A stretch of 64,000 bases of DNA from Amoebidium appalachense (GCA_963693365.1 CAVNZM010000006.1:11222001-11286000); one strand, 5' to 3'; counted from the first letter of the stretch, positions 1-20,395 are shown. A program made the numbers and translations. The notes: generated by a model not told the origin, from the sequence alone.

Positions 1-1805
1 CTGCGGTTTCTTCCCCTGCTCCTTTCCCTGGGTCCTCCCTTCCGTTTGAACATCCACAAATCTACCCTGCCTTAAAGCCCTTTGATGTAGGCCTTCTAGT
101 GTCTCGTCTTTATCATCAGAGCATGAGTCTCAGGGCAGAGTAAAAGCTTTCCTCAGGCCACGTACAGAGAGGGCGACTGCTGAGCGGAACATTTTCCTGT
201 GGGTGCTTGGGCGAGAGGGAGCAGTAAAAGTCCACACAGCGGTGTCCGTCTGGCGCGGGCAGGTGTGCGCGCGCACATAAAGACACAGCGACAAGGCAGG
301 CAAGGGAAGCATGGCCGCAGGCCCCCTAGACTTTTACACTTGCCTTTTTGGGTCTTTTTAGCTTGACGTGGCGCTAGGCCAATAGGAGCTCGTCTTTATA
401 TCTCCCTGGACTAATCTACAAAGCGAATACTCGTACTAAAGAGGATGTAGGCTTCATCAAGGCCTGCCTCCAAAGTTTTGTGGGGCCCCAATCATCCGGT
501 TGACGGGTAGTATAATACTATTCCTGTGAGAAAGTTAGAAAAAAGCATGCAATAAAGCTGCATATAGGAGAAGTCCTGTCATATGCCCCTTTACCGACAT
601 CCTCCATGCTACCATGACGCGTACGTGCGCTACATGTGCACACGTGAATGCTGGCATGCATGGCCATGGCCAATGCATTGACAACGTGGCCAATGCATTG
701 ACAACGTGCATCCGGAGGTGCTGGCCTGCAACCCGAGTCCAGCAATGGCAAGCCATCTGGACCACCGAGCATATGCATGCATATGCCACGGCCACTACCT
801 GTACGGTAGAGTACTGTGTTGTTGCACGTAGCACTGTTAGTAGCATGAGAGCTCGAGGCACGTATTGCACTGATCATGAGGGCCCGACTCGGAGAGCGCA
901 TGCAGCGGGTGGCCCATATACCTGACTGGGTGCTGTGCATGCATTTGGAAAGGCAGCTGCAGGCATTCGAACAACCAGAATGCAAAAATAGTAAGGTTAC
1001 CTCTCGCTGTCTGACTCTGAGTCAATGCATATGATGGCCTCTGTCAATAGCCGGCTATCGGATATCAGTCACTTAGCAATCGAGTTCCGAAATTTAGCTT
1101 CAGCCCCCCCTCCAACCCCCCCCCCTCCCCCCCCCCCCCCGGCGGGTAGGCGAGTCTAGATATATCTGGGTATAACTAAGCTCAATAGGCGAAAGCAATT
1201 TCACTTTAGTTTTGATGTCTTTCAAACATATTGACGTTGTGCGGGGGAACCGGGGAGGGGGAGGGGGCACAAGGGAATCATTCCCGTGCGGATGTATTCA
1301 AATACTAAAGTGTATTCACAAAAAGCTGTTTGCACCGACCAGCGGCACCAGAACTAAGCACCTGTACGTCAGGTGGGAATAGATACCAGTTAATGCAATT
1401 GAAAGTGTTGTGGATGTGTGGTGTGTGTGCTTTATAATTTGTGTTTGTCTTTTGGCAATGCACGTTCCTGAACACTGAGGGAGTGTTTCTCTTGCTTGCA
1501 TGCTGCCATTCTATTAAAATGTATGTGCCTGTGTGATAGTGTTTCGCAGCGTGCATGATTGTTTGCACTTGAGACATGAAGCAACCACATACGAGCCACA
1601 TTCTACTTTCACTCATTCCTACCGAGGATCGAAAGTGAAAACATGCAATGCCTCAAAAAAAACATAAAATTTTCTCTCCTTATCTATTGCCATTGCACCT
1701 TCATGCCTAAGCACACAACCCACCCCCCACCTCTTCCATAACTCACTACATGATCACATTCAAATGCCCAATCCCATTCCTGCATAGACACATACCCCTA
1801 TCCGA
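1..1805. other. no gene recognised; 3' flank of the ankyrin gene
   Basis: I see no exon with convincing protein content here. Open frames are short and of random composition. The stretch holds a direct 20-nt tandem duplication at 668-707 (unit begins GGCCAATGCATTG), several ATGCAT/GCATGC palindromes around 655-790, and a C-rich tract near 1103-1142. It lies downstream of the ankyrin gene, which reads leftwards, so it should contain that gene's 3' UTR. I found no clear polyadenylation signal to fix its end. Confidence 0.5.
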
Positions 1806-8935
<7,130 letters not shown>

Positions 8936-10033
8936 GTTGCGTCTAGTGCTGCCGTGTGGTGATAGCACAGCACAGAGACCTGGTTAGGCCGAAGAAAGAC
9001 GCTCGACACCCCTACTGCACGACCACAAAGGGTGTTGCGGTGTGCCCCTCGTTGCAGAACTCTAAAGTGTTTCCCTCTAAGCAAAGGCTATACTTTTCTT
9101 TTAGGTTGTTGTGGCTGCGCTTGACTTCGACTCAAAAGTGTCCTAATGGACCGGCCATAAGATTCATACATGGTGCCTCGATAAGATCAATTAACCCCGA
9201 ATAAGATGGCATGGACTGGTTGTTCCTTCGACGCATGCAGGCCCACCACCATATGCAAATCCCCACGGAACCTCTCCCACCGGAGGGTCCAGCCCCTCGG
9301 CATGTCAAAGCTCGGGTGGGTGGCGAGGGTATTCCACCTGATGATTGGCCCATCCTTGACTCTAAAACGTCAGGCTACACACGTGCTACATACTGGTGGC
9401 ATACATACGGGCAGCCCCCCCCCGCCCTCCCCCCTGTCCATAAGACTCCCTAATAAAACTTATGAGTACGCTCCACCAGGTCAGGTCATTAAGCTTGGTT
9501 GTTGCTCACTTGTTGCTATGTAAATTAGTTGCTATCAGTAGCGGCTGGCCCCGGCCTCCCCTCCCCCCCTCCCCCCCCCCCCCCCCTCCCCCCGCCCCGC
9601 CACCCCCTCCCCCTCCTTCTCCCTCAATACTTCCGAGTCTTAAAACCCTCGACGGGTTCCCACCGCCAATGTCCACATACACACGAGACTTCGTAATTTT
9701 GCCATTCCAGAGAGTTTTTGCCGGCATCATCACTGCACCACGTTGGCATCAACAAAAACCGGCTGATGTACACACACTCACACTCACCCACGCATACGCA
9801 CACACGTCCCTCCTCCCCTTCCGCAGCCTTCCCCCTCCCCCCCCCCCCCCCCCACCACCACCACACACACACACACAACGCACACACACACAAACAAAAC
9901 ACACGACACAGGTACAACCACACGCAAGCACACACTGTGTGAGGAGTCGCACATAGTGTCACGCGCACACACACCAGTGCACACACGCGTCGCGCACCCG
10001 CGCGCACAGTGGCACACACATACACACACACTG

Positions 10034-10094
<61 letters not shown>

Positions 10095-10115
10095 AACACC
10101 AACACACACACACAT

Positions 10116-10203
<88 letters not shown>

Positions 10204-10617
10204 TGAAGCTGACACTTGCAAGCGGCCCGAGGGAGTCGCCCTCTCTCCCCCCCCAAGTGCCACAATTCGCAACCCTGGCACACCTCCGTTCCCCCCTCCA
10301 ACCCTACCCCCTTTCCCTTTCCCCCTCCCCCCCCTTCCCCCTCTCTTTTTTTTTTTGGGGGGGGGGGGTTAGAAACATTTTTATTAGATAACGATGTCTT
10401 CTTTTCACCAGCCCTCAAAACCAGCAGGGAAACGTTGTTAATGCACTTTTTTTCGTCTTCGCCGTCTTGCAACATGGTTTAATTGTGCAACAAAATGATT
10501 GGCTGTTGGGCTAACATCCCCCGAATTTTATTGTATCCAATCAGCTGCCGTAAGATGACTGACTGTATGTAGCAGAAATTGAAGTTTATCTATTGGTAAA
10601 TAAACCATACAGTGACA
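8936..10617. other. intergenic, between divergent ankyrin and permease genes
   Basis: No exon is supported. It holds C-rich tracts (9560-9620, 9830-9853), CA tracts (10035-10087, 10129-10201) and a T/G run at 10345-10370. A frame starting at 9462 has a signal-peptide-like beginning but runs into C-rich low complexity, with no following exon that fits. Promoters for both flanking genes should lie here. Inverted CCAAT boxes (ATTGG) occur near 9343 and 10499. Confidence 0.5.
10129..10201. repeat. (CA)n microsatellite
   Basis: Pure CA tract of about 70 bp. A second tract at 10035-10087 is separated from it by a short AAACAC-type interruption. Confidence 0.97.
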
Positions 10618-10625
10618 TATAAAAG
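10618..10625 (+). promoter_or_regulatory. TATA-box-like element for the permease gene
   Basis: TATAAAAG lies 284 nt upstream of the permease start codon. A pyrimidine tract ending in CAG at 10861-10870 lies between them, so a small 5' UTR intron is possible. The placement is inference. Confidence 0.35.
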
Positions 10626-10908
10626 CTATAAACTTTTTAAATGTTCTTTTGAAAACTGTCCTGCCACTAGACTCATGCAGTAATATTGGAGGCCATCTTA
10701 ATTGCATTGTGTGTCGCAACCCTGGCTGCCCTGTTGGTGCGCAGTTCAAACTTGACAGTCGTTTGTTTTTCTATTTTTCCTACTGAGTTCTCTACCCGGA
10801 TATCCACTTAGTCTTAGTGTAAGACACATAGTGTATGGCAACTGTTTAGTGCCTTTGCGCTTCTTTACAGGCTACCGTTTGTGGCTGGCAGCCTGCGAAC
10901 AGGACAGA

Positions 10909-12102
10909 ATGTCCGAGGAGCACAAAAAGAGTGTCCATGATGTTACCGAAGTGGAGATGCGGGACCGCAGTGCGCTGTGCAGTGACTCGGACACAGACGA
11001 AGAGCTAGCGGACATACACGAGGAGAGCGACATCACACCCGAGGACCGCACGTTCTACAACACAGACACGCGACAACGGGGGGCTAGCGGGGCCTTTGCA
11101 CGGCTCATGGCCCGTGCCTCCACCACGGCCCTGCCTGGCATAGTGTCTCGCTCGCAACGGTCGGGCCTTCGCAACGATCGCCTGCCGCGTGCCAGCGTGT
11201 CTGCTTACATATATCCGAGGTCTGCTGAGAGCGAGGAGGAGGAGGAGGATCTGCAGATCCCCCAACGGAGGGCCAGCCACGGGGCCGACAGCAGCGTGCG
11301 GTTGCGGCCTGTGCACGAGGCTAGCCCTGTGTCGAGAAGAGGCAGTGGGGTGGGCGAAGTGCAGAGCGCCGTGCTGCCGTCCGTCCTGGACAGCACTGAG
11401 TGCTCGGCCGGCCGCGGCACCACCATACGCATACCAGAGATGGGGCCAGCCCGGTGGCGTCATAGAAAAGGTGCGCCTACATAGCTTTGCTTGGATCCAG
11501 ACACGGTGATTGTCCAGAAACGGTGCATGTTGGGCGGCCTGTGCGAGCAGGATGGGGAGAGGGGCAACGGGTAGGAGGGGGGAGGGAGAGGGCAGGGCAG
11601 GGCATTTTTTAGTACAGCCCTCCCGGGCTAGGCTGTTTGTGTGTTGGCAGTGTTTGCCCACTGCCCTTGCTACTGTCGTGCTAACCCGTAGGACAGGATG
11701 ATGCCCACCGACACCAGCTGGGGCAGTTCCTGGCCACGGCCATAAGCGGCAACGACATCACGTCGTCGTGCCTGTATGTGGCCGGCATCAGCGCCTACTA
11801 TGCGGGCAAGTGGGCCCCTGTGTCGCTGCTGCTGGTGGCCGTGGTGCTGTACTTCTACCGCCGCATATACACAGAGGTCGTCTGTGCCCTGCCCATCAAC
11901 GGCGGCACATACACGGCCCTGCTCAACACCACAAGCAAGCAGGTGCAGTGCACACACACACACACACAGGGGCAAGGGGGAGATGGGCGGAGGGGAGGGG
12001 GGAGACAGAGAGAGTTGTGTGCATGCCCTTGCACACAGACACAAGCACACAGATGCACATGCACAGAGAGTGATTGGCAGATATGGCCACGCAAACACAC
12101 AG

Positions 12103-12168
<66 letters not shown>

Positions 12169-13129
12169 CACGTGCACGTGCACATAACCACGCACACAGA
12201 CACAAGCACACAGGTGAATACGCACACAGGGGAGTGATGGGCAGATATGCACTCACAAGCACACAAACACGCACACACAAACTCGCACACGCGCACACAC
12301 ACACACAAACACATGCACGCACACATTCACAACCACACAGACTCACACACACACACAATACACATACAAACAGGCATACACAGACACGAGCACACGCACA
12401 CGCACACAATATCACATACATGCGCCCACTCACAAATGCATACACAAAAACCTGCACACACACACGGAGACACACACATACGCACGCACAAACACACACA
12501 CGCAAACACAAGCACGCACGCACGCACACAGTCACATACACTCGTGCCCTCGCGGGCACACACGCACACTAGCACGCAACACACATGCACACGCACACAT
12601 ACTCATAGAGACCACTATTGCGCCCTTGTGTCATAGTGCTTGTTCATGGACAAGCAGTCGCAACTACGGTCACATACCTGCACACGCGAGTCCAGTAACA
12701 AAAGCAATCATATGCATGCGCACCCACACGCACAAGCAGGCACACTTGAAAGGGATGCACACACCTAGAAAGAGCAACAGCAGCACACCCTTGCTCAGCG
12801 GCCTATCATGATGCAGACACCTGAGACACTCGAGCTCGTGTTTTTGTTATGGCAGGCATAAATTGTGTGTGTGTTTTGCGTGTCAGCTTGTCCTTGTTGC
12901 ATTTGTGACGATGCCCGCCTCTCCCTCCCCCCTCCCCCCCCCCTCCCCCCTCCCCCTCCCCCCCCCCCCCCCCTCTTGCTCTTTTTGGGGGGTCCCCTCA
13001 CTCGGACTCTACTTGTGATGCATACTCTTTGTGTTTGCTTGCAAAATCTGCCCTTGTGTTGTCCATCGTGAATGTACTTCGTGCTCTGTAACGCATTCCA
13101 ACCCCCCCCCCCCCCCCCCTCTTCCCCCT

Positions 13130-13164
<35 letters not shown>

Positions 13165-15348
13165 CACACCCACACACACACCTGCTTGGTTCCCATCCCC
13201 ATTTCCTCCGTCCCCCCTCCCCCCCCTCCCCCGCAGGATAGGTTGCTGCTGACCATTCACACTCTACGTGTGCTGTGCAATTTGCATTGTGTTGCCCATT
13301 CTAAATCTGTACTTGGTACTCAAAGTGTATTTTCAACCCCCCCCCCCCCCCCCCAAAAAAAAAAAAAAAAAAAACCTCCACCATCATGCCCCTCCAGGCC
13401 ATGTGTGTGTGCTCTCTGCTTCTAAGTTGACCTTGCCTTGATAGAACACCTGTGACCATCCCCCCTCCATCCCCTTCCCCCGCCTCTCCACCCCCTCCCC
13501 CCCCCCCCCCCCCCTCTTCCCCTAGGTCCCCCCCTTCTCCCCCAAATCACACATACACACACTCCTCGGAACTAAACCCCCGATGCCCCATATGCTCACA
13601 CTAACGCAACCCATGCAGGTTGCGGCAGTTGCAGCGTGCCTGACCATGCTGTCATACATAGCCACTGCCGTAGTCAGTGCGGCCTCGGCAGCCTCCTACT
13701 TCCACAGCCTGGTTGAGGGTGTGGGTGTGCAGTGGATGACGATCGTCATCCTGGCCGTCTTTGCTCTGCTCTCGCTGCTGGGCCTGTCTGAGAGTGCCCC
13801 CGTAGCGGGGGTGATCTTTGTGCTGCACATGTTCACACTGGTGGCCGTGGTGGTGGACTGCTTTGTGTTTGCCTGCAGCGATGGCTGGCAGACCCTGGCC
13901 ACCAACTGGGCCACAGACCTGTCGACCATCCCCGAGGCCAAAGACTACGACATCCCCAAGGCCATCTTCTTTGGCATGTGTGCCGCCATGCTGGGCATCT
14001 CGGGGTTCGAGACGTCGGCAAACTTTGTCGAAGAGCAGAGGCCCGGGGTGTTCCCCAAGACGCTGCGCAACATGTGGGTGATCGTCAGTGTGCTCAACCC
14101 GGTCATCTCCCTCATGGGCCTGTCCGTGCTGCCCATCGACCGCTTCATGGGCCTGCCCCTGGTGGGGGGCCAGCCCAACAATGCCAGCCTGCTGTCGGAG
14201 ATGGTGCGCAGCGAGTGGCTCAAGATGGTTGTGAACATAGACGCCGTGCTGGTGCTGTCCGGGGCCGTGCTGACGGGCTATGTGGGCATCACGGGCCTGG
14301 CCCGGCGCATGGCCTTGGACCGCTGCCTGCCGGCGTTCATCCTCAGCACCAACCAGCTGAGGGGCACCAGCCACTGGATCATCTGCGCCTACTTTGCGGC
14401 CTGCACGGGCCTGTTTGTGGCCATGGACGGCAACCTGCTGGTGCTGGGGGGCATCTACACCATAGCCTTCCTCAGTGTCATGACCCTGTTTGCTGCGTCC
14501 AACCTGCTGCTCAAGGCCAAGCGCAAGCGCATCAAGCGGCCTGTGCGGGCCAGTGTGCCCACCGTGCTGCTGGCCATGGCCTGCACCACAGCGGCCCTGG
14601 TGGGCAATGCCATGGAGGACGTCTACACCATCGGCTGGTTCTGTGTGTTCTTTGCATCCATCGGGGCCTGTGTGATGGTCATGTTCCAGCGGGTCATGAT
14701 CCTGCGCTGGCTGCAGAAGCGCCTGTTCAAGACTGACCACAGCCGCTACCAGATATGCGGCCGCCAGCCCACAAAGTAGGTGGCCCCCAATGCCTGGCCC
14801 GTACATAGGCATAGAAAGTCCTTAGTATGATGGGGTGCATGTGCGCACACCAATATGGGTTTGCAAGTGCACAAAGACATGCAAGCACAAGACAACAACA
14901 CATAAGCATGCAAAGCATGCCACTACACAACGACACCACATATGCATGCAAGCACACAAGAACACACAGACAGCAACACATACATAAGCGCGCAAGCACA
15001 CAAGCAGGAACACATATGCATGCACGCACAGAAACAAACAAGCAGGGACACATGAGCATGCAAAGCACGCAAAAACACACAAGCAGCAACACATGAGCGT
15101 GCTTGCCCACATAAGCATACAAGCACAGCCCTACACAAACGATAGTTTGCTTCTATTTGAGCTCCTTGCACACACACGGTGCCTGGCTTTCCGATTAGTT
15201 ATTCCATCGACTCGGGCGCACTCGTGGGCCATACACAGATATGGGCCACATGCATACAGCGGTAGGATAGCTGTCCATACGACTACTCGCCACAAATCCG
15301 GATCCACATGGCACACACATGTACACACACCCATGTACTGTTCATAGA

Positions 15349-15380
<32 letters not shown>

Positions 15381-15866
15381 TCCGGTGTCCGGTGTGCACG
15401 CGAATATATAAACACACACAACCCCAAACTGCCCCTTTCACCTGTTCTAACCCTGCGGCCTTGCAGGTGGTTCCTGACACAGGTTGTGCGCACGTCGTTC
15501 GACCTGACACACAAGCGCATGGTGTTCTTTGTCAAGAACGAGCCCATCAGCGTGCTCAACAAGGCCATCGAGTATGTGCGCCTCAACGAGCAGACCCAGT
15601 GGCTGCAGTTTGTGCACGTGTACGGGCACACCGAGCCTGCCGACTTGGTGGCCCGGCTCGAGTCCGAGTGCCGGGTGCTGGACCGCATCTACCCGGGCAT
15701 GCGCGTGGACGTGGTGTCTGTACGCGGTAAGTTTGATCGGGATACTATTGACCTGCTAGCTGAGTACCTGGGTGTGCCCCGCCACTTCATGTTCATTGCA
15801 TGCCCGGGCAAGACATTCCCCCAGGACATAGCATCTTTGGGTGGGGTGCGCATCATCACCTACTGA
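10909..15866 (+). CDS. amino-acid permease, APC superfamily, with cytosolic C-terminal domain
   Basis: Four exons: 10909-11470, 11692-11942, 13619-14775, 15467-15866. Phases agree at all junctions and give 789 residues. Residues 1-187 are a hydrophilic, acidic and Ser-rich N-terminus (SDSDTDEELADIHEESD). Exon 2 starts the permease core with SGNDITSSCLYVAGIS, corresponding to the unwound helix 1 of APC transporters, and NGGTYTALLNTTSK. Exon 3 carries most remaining membrane helices and the hallmark GISGFETSANFVEEQRPGVF, which resembles the helix-6 region of eukaryotic amino-acid transporters. The last 130 residues are soluble (SFDLTHKRMVFFVKNEP ... FVHVYGHTEP ... LGGVRIITY), an alpha/beta-looking tail that I do not recognise with certainty. 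The expected role is proton- or sodium-coupled amino-acid or polyamine uptake; the substrate cannot be read. The start is the first in-frame ATG. A GTAAGT inside exon 4 (15726) is not used in this model because the downstream frame continues as good protein. Confidence 0.92.
11950..12615. repeat. CA-rich repeats in permease intron 2
   Basis: A pure CA run at about 12108-12165 is followed by degenerate CACA/GCAC repeats to about 12610. Long frames rich in His-Thr or Cys-Val across it are artefacts of the dinucleotide repeat. Confidence 0.9.
13014..13118 (+). repeat. dispersed C-tailed element, diverged copy
   Basis: It ends GTACTTCGTGCTCTGTAACG CATTCCAA and then a C tract. The last 35 bases resemble the 3' end of the PIAS-intron copies (GTACTTCGTACCGTGTTCCG CATTCAAACC). 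It lies in permease intron 2 in the sense orientation. Confidence 0.55.
13247..13374 (+). repeat. dispersed C-tailed element, second diverged copy with C-then-A tail
   Basis: It resembles the copy 230 nt upstream (CAATTTGCATTGTGTTGCCC, then TGTACTTGGTAC) and ends in about 17 C followed by about 20 A. Same intron and same orientation. Homology is weaker than for the PIAS copies. Confidence 0.45.
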
Positions 15867-17775
15867 GTGTGGTATGTAAGTTCTTGGTTGCTTGGCTACT
15901 TGCTATCTTGTGAGCTGCACGGCGAATGAGCACATACACACACACACGTGGCACACACAGTCACACACATAAACACAGCCAGGGGCCCTGTCTTAAAAGC
16001 ACCCTCGGTTCCACATTTAGTATGGTACAGGATTGGCCGTTTTCTTGATCACTAATTTTTTTTTTTTTTACTTTTAACCCCATTTGCTCTGCAGTTACGG
16101 GCTTCTTCCCCAAAGCCTTTGACCTCTTGTATACCGTTTTCTATATAGCCAGAGTTGAACTATGTTATCTGGTGCAAATGTGTTTGCCAGTTGCCCATTT
16201 TTCTCCCTGTTATATAGCTGAGACGCGTCGGAGGAACAAATCCGATTGGCACATCGTTTAAATGCAACCACGTAATGCCATGTAATACTCTATGCATAGG
16301 TAAATGCCGTATAGTAAATGTGTATGCATACGTAATAGATTTGCATATATGGCTAGGATTTTGTTTCAGCAACATTTCTCTCGTTTTTGTATCTTTTTCT
16401 GATCCACGATGAAGTCAAATAAGAACATATATGCGCCTGGTGCGCAGCTTGTGAAGTTTTTTGACAGCCTGACAGTGCTTTGAAGCAAAAGCTAATAGAA
16501 AATCTGCGGGCACATGTACAGAGCCAAGATCATATGGCCAAAGGTTTTGTGGTGCACCACAAAGGAAATCTCAAGGTGCTGAGTGAATATAGTTATGCTT
16601 GCACATGGGGCACCAGCGCTCCGTGTACATGTGTGCTCACCCGTCGTCGTAAAAGTGCCCACTGCACAACCTTTACAAATGTGCTCTGTCAGGTCTGGCC
16701 AAAGTGGCCAACGGTTTACCACAAGTTGTGTGTACATGTCTGTCTGTAATGTCACGTCGTTGTCACCCTTCAGTGTACAAGTGACAAGCTTGCGGCTTCG
16801 AGCTAGTCAGAACGGAGAATTGTAGTAGTGTGCATGCACGTGCCGCGTCGGGGGCTAATCGTATTGAATTTCGGGGGGGAGGGGGGGAACCATTTGGACC
16901 TGGTACGTGTACGTGTGAATTCTTTTTTTTTCAACTGTAGTAGTACAGGTACAGAGGCCTCGTACATAGGCTATAATTACTGCTGCTGTAACGGCTGCTC
17001 GCTGCCGTGGCCGCGCGCCATTTTGGACATACCCAGTGGTTATCAGGGCTGCCTGTACAGTGCAGTACATCGCTGGCGTCGGTACAAATGAGGGACTCTG
17101 CCCTTACATTTGCCGCCCTCCAGTGCAAAGTGCTTATTGGTCCGGAGCGCATCACAACATCAACACATGTCGATCCTGGGCCGTGAATGATGCTTTGTAG
17201 GTGACCACGGCCATGCAAAAATGCGGCCAAACAAAGGTGCGTTGGGATGCATTCGGGTGGATGGTCTCACAACACTATATTCGGATCCCGCAATAATACT
17301 AATAATAATACATAGCACTGGCATACATAGGCGATATTAATTAATTTGGGGGTTGGTGAGTGTGCCAGCCGAGGGTGCCACTCACTGCCTGGACTCAAAT
17401 CCGAACCTGCATGCGCATGCGGTATGTAAGCATGGACATCGGCGGTGTACAGGCGGTGTCTTGACATGTGGTCACTGACGGTCGCTCTGAGGCTACATAC
17501 CAGACGGTGTGACTGTGGCCAGAGGCTGCATGTGTTGTATGCAGCAAGGTTTTCATCAAGTGTGTTGGGGCAACATTGGGCAGGTACGGAGGCTGAGAAG
17601 GTGTGAGCGAAGTAAGTTGAATTGGTGATAGACACATAGCACGGGGTTCGCACCTAAGTAATTCACATATGCGTCAGAAAATATCATAACACACATACAC
17701 GCACACACACACTCGTGTACAAGCGTGCACGCGCACACACACACACACACACACACACTCGTGTACAAGCGTGCA

Positions 17776-17837
<62 letters not shown>

Positions 17838-18472
17838 CACGCACACACACACACACACACATACACATACACGCACGCACGCACACACACAACACACACA
17901 CAGTCACCCACACACATGCACGAAACGCGCGTACACAGATACACACACCTCAAATTGAATGCGTACATATGCCCGCAAGCACCACACACACACCTCATAC
18001 ATATGCACACACATACAAGCAACCCGATAAAATTACGCTTGCGCACATGAACACACACGCACACACACAAACGCAGTGCCACGCCACACACATACACATT
18101 CGTATACGGACACAAAACTTATGCAGAAACACATACCACACGCACAGATGCACTCATTCACACCACAGACGCACGAACACACACACATAGAAATAGGTGC
18201 ACATGCACACATGCACGCACAGCGCACATGCAGGCGGCACATGTCATGATACGCACACACCAACACACAAACCCCTCTACTGCATTTACTGTAACTGTTG
18301 CACACACTTGCGCAACTTATGAAACCACCTTGTTTTATCAAATTTCAGTGAACGCTACTAGCTTACCATATTTAGACACGGTGACTCTGCCGGTGTTCTT
18401 CATCACACACGCCTGGTGCCTTTTGCTTGCACACACCGTGCACACACATACACACACGCAGGCACACACAGG
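15867..18472. other. no gene recognised downstream of the permease
   Basis: Contains the permease 3' flank, a more AT-balanced stretch (16000-17650) without convincing exons, then degenerate and pure CA repeats (17695-18250). A CpG-rich patch at 17000-17030 includes a GCGCCATTTTGG motif, which resembles YY1-type promoter sites. No coding frame follows it, so no gene is called. Confidence 0.5.
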
Positions 18473-18482
18473 CGCGCGCGCG

Positions 18483-18527
<45 letters not shown>

Positions 18528-18529
18528 AT
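18473..18529. repeat. (GC)n(AC)n alternating purine-pyrimidine tract
   Basis: About 9 GC dinucleotides followed by about 19 AC dinucleotides. This sequence type readily adopts Z-DNA under supercoiling. It lies 27 bp upstream of the candidate signal-peptide exon of the orphan gene. Confidence 0.9.
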
Positions 18530-18555
18530 AAGACTTGGTTGGTGCTGTGGCCAAA

Positions 18556-18643
18556 ATGGCAGCTTCCTATTGGTGGGCCATTTGGCCCCTTCATCTGATG
18601 CTGTGTGTCTGCGCTGCACCCCCACCTATACCAGCCGTTTTGA
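18556..18643 (+). CDS. candidate first exon (signal peptide) of the secreted orphan
   Basis: The ATG in context CAAAATGGCAG opens MAASYWWAIWPLHLMLCVCA, then APPPIPAVL, a plausible signal peptide with a cleavage site after Ala. A GTAACT donor follows at phase 1. No single downstream exon links cleanly to 20766. A 29-nt candidate exon at 20109-20137 would bridge the phases but is weak. This is inference from composition only. Confidence 0.25.
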
Positions 18644-18710
18644 GTAACTGTTCCCCCCCCCTCCCCCCCCCCCGAACACCCACACACCACCGTGACACAC
18701 ACACATACAT

Positions 18711-18801
<91 letters not shown>

Positions 18802-19621
18802 CACACACACATGCACCCTCCCTCTTCATCGCTGCCCCCCCCCCCTTCTCTCCTCCTCCCCCCCCAGCCCCCCCCAAAAAAAAGAAAAGAAAAGAAAGAA
18901 AGAAAAAAATTCCCTTTGAAATGCATCATATCGAACTTTAAGCGACATTAACAGGTCCCGTCCGGCGTTGTTGTTCTTTCTCTAACTGTCCAGGCTGCAT
19001 ATATTTTGTAGTATCATGCATGTGGCAATCATGGAAAGTGCAATCTCTGATCAGCCAGAGAATGTCTGCATTAAGTACGGATCTTTTGTTGGCTACCCCA
19101 GAATGGAGGGTTTTGCGTTGTATGATTGTGAGCCTAAAATTATTACGCTGGTTGGTGGACGGAAAAGAAGGGGCATAATATGACGGCCCTGCGCGCCGCC
19201 CGTTGAAGAAAACATTTGTTCCACCCCCACCCCCCCACCCCAGACATATAGGGCATACATGACACCAGACCTTTGCAGATATACACATGGAATTTTCTCT
19301 TGCCATAGATCCCACAGCCCCTTCCTTCCCCCCCTCCCCCCACCACCACCACCTCCCTCCCTCCCTCCCCCCCGGCCTCCCGTCTCTCTCCGCCCCCTCC
19401 TCCCGTCCCCTCTGCTTGCCGTCCTCTCCAAATTATCGCCCGGTTCATCCCTGCATACCTTATTACCTGTCGGTCTCACATTCCTGATGTCTTAACACGT
19501 GGGGCTAGAGCGAAACACATTCCTGGGAGTCGGCGTCGTCCAATCAAATGTCAGCATCGGCAGCAACAACACGGTACACATCCACACCTCCTACACCCAC
19601 TTCCCAACCAGCACCACCGCT

Positions 19622-19711
19622 GTTGTGATTTATGCCCAAGCGGCACTACTTGTTGTGATTTATGCCCAACGGCACTACTTGTTGTGATTTATGCCCAACG
19701 GCACTACTTGG
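19622..19711 (+). repeat. 29-nt tandem repeat x3
   Basis: Three copies of a unit containing TTGTGATTTATGCCCAA and CGGCACTACT, the first slightly different from the others. Its function is unknown. It is flanked by C-rich sequence. Confidence 0.85.
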
Positions 19712-20395
19712 TGTGACTTCTTGAGTCTGCCATACCTGCCCAGCCTGGCAAAAACCCACTCCCCTCCCCTCCCCCTCCCCTCCCCCCCCTCTCCCCCCCG
19801 AGGGGGAGAGGTGGTGAAGGAAAGGAAGAATCGTATTTTGGGCAGAGAATGCTAGCAAGACTGGTTGGCTGTGAGGGTGTATGGAAGTAGAGGGCCATGT
19901 GGGGGTACCAGCTATGGCAGGGCTAAAAAAAGGAACGGGGGATGAGATATGGTGGTAGAGAGGAATCTACTCCTTGAAGCATCATCACCAACACAGACAG
20001 CTCACACATGCACATGCATGGGCTTAGAGCACGCGAGTGAGGTAGCGCCCAAGCACATGTACCCGTCCACATGCGCACACGTATCCCTCCCCTCCCCCCC
20101 CCCCACAGACAGGTATATCCCAACGTGTACACCCACAGTTACCAAGACAAACAGCCCCCCTCCCCCTGTTCCCAGTCCCACATGTATCTGCCCCCTCTCC
20201 AACATCCACTCACACGCACACATCCACAGGACCCCCCCTCAATCCCCCCTACACCTCTGTACCCCCAACCCTCAATTTCCCCCCTTTCCCCCCTTCCCTC
20301 CCCCTTTCCCCGTCTAAAGCACCCAAACATGGGCATCCACATGCATACCCACACCCATCCATGCACACACACACGTATATTCATCACTCACACCC

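Noticed and set aside
9462-9560. Signal-peptide-like start (MSTLHQVRSLSLVVAHLLLC)
   Set aside because: It runs directly into C-rich low complexity without a donor in a sensible place, and no in-phase downstream exon was found.
13652-14812. 386-codon antisense open frame opposite the permease
   Set aside because: It mirrors the GC-ending codons of the real exon 3 on the plus strand, where membrane helices and the APC motif are read. The antisense product has no recognisable features.
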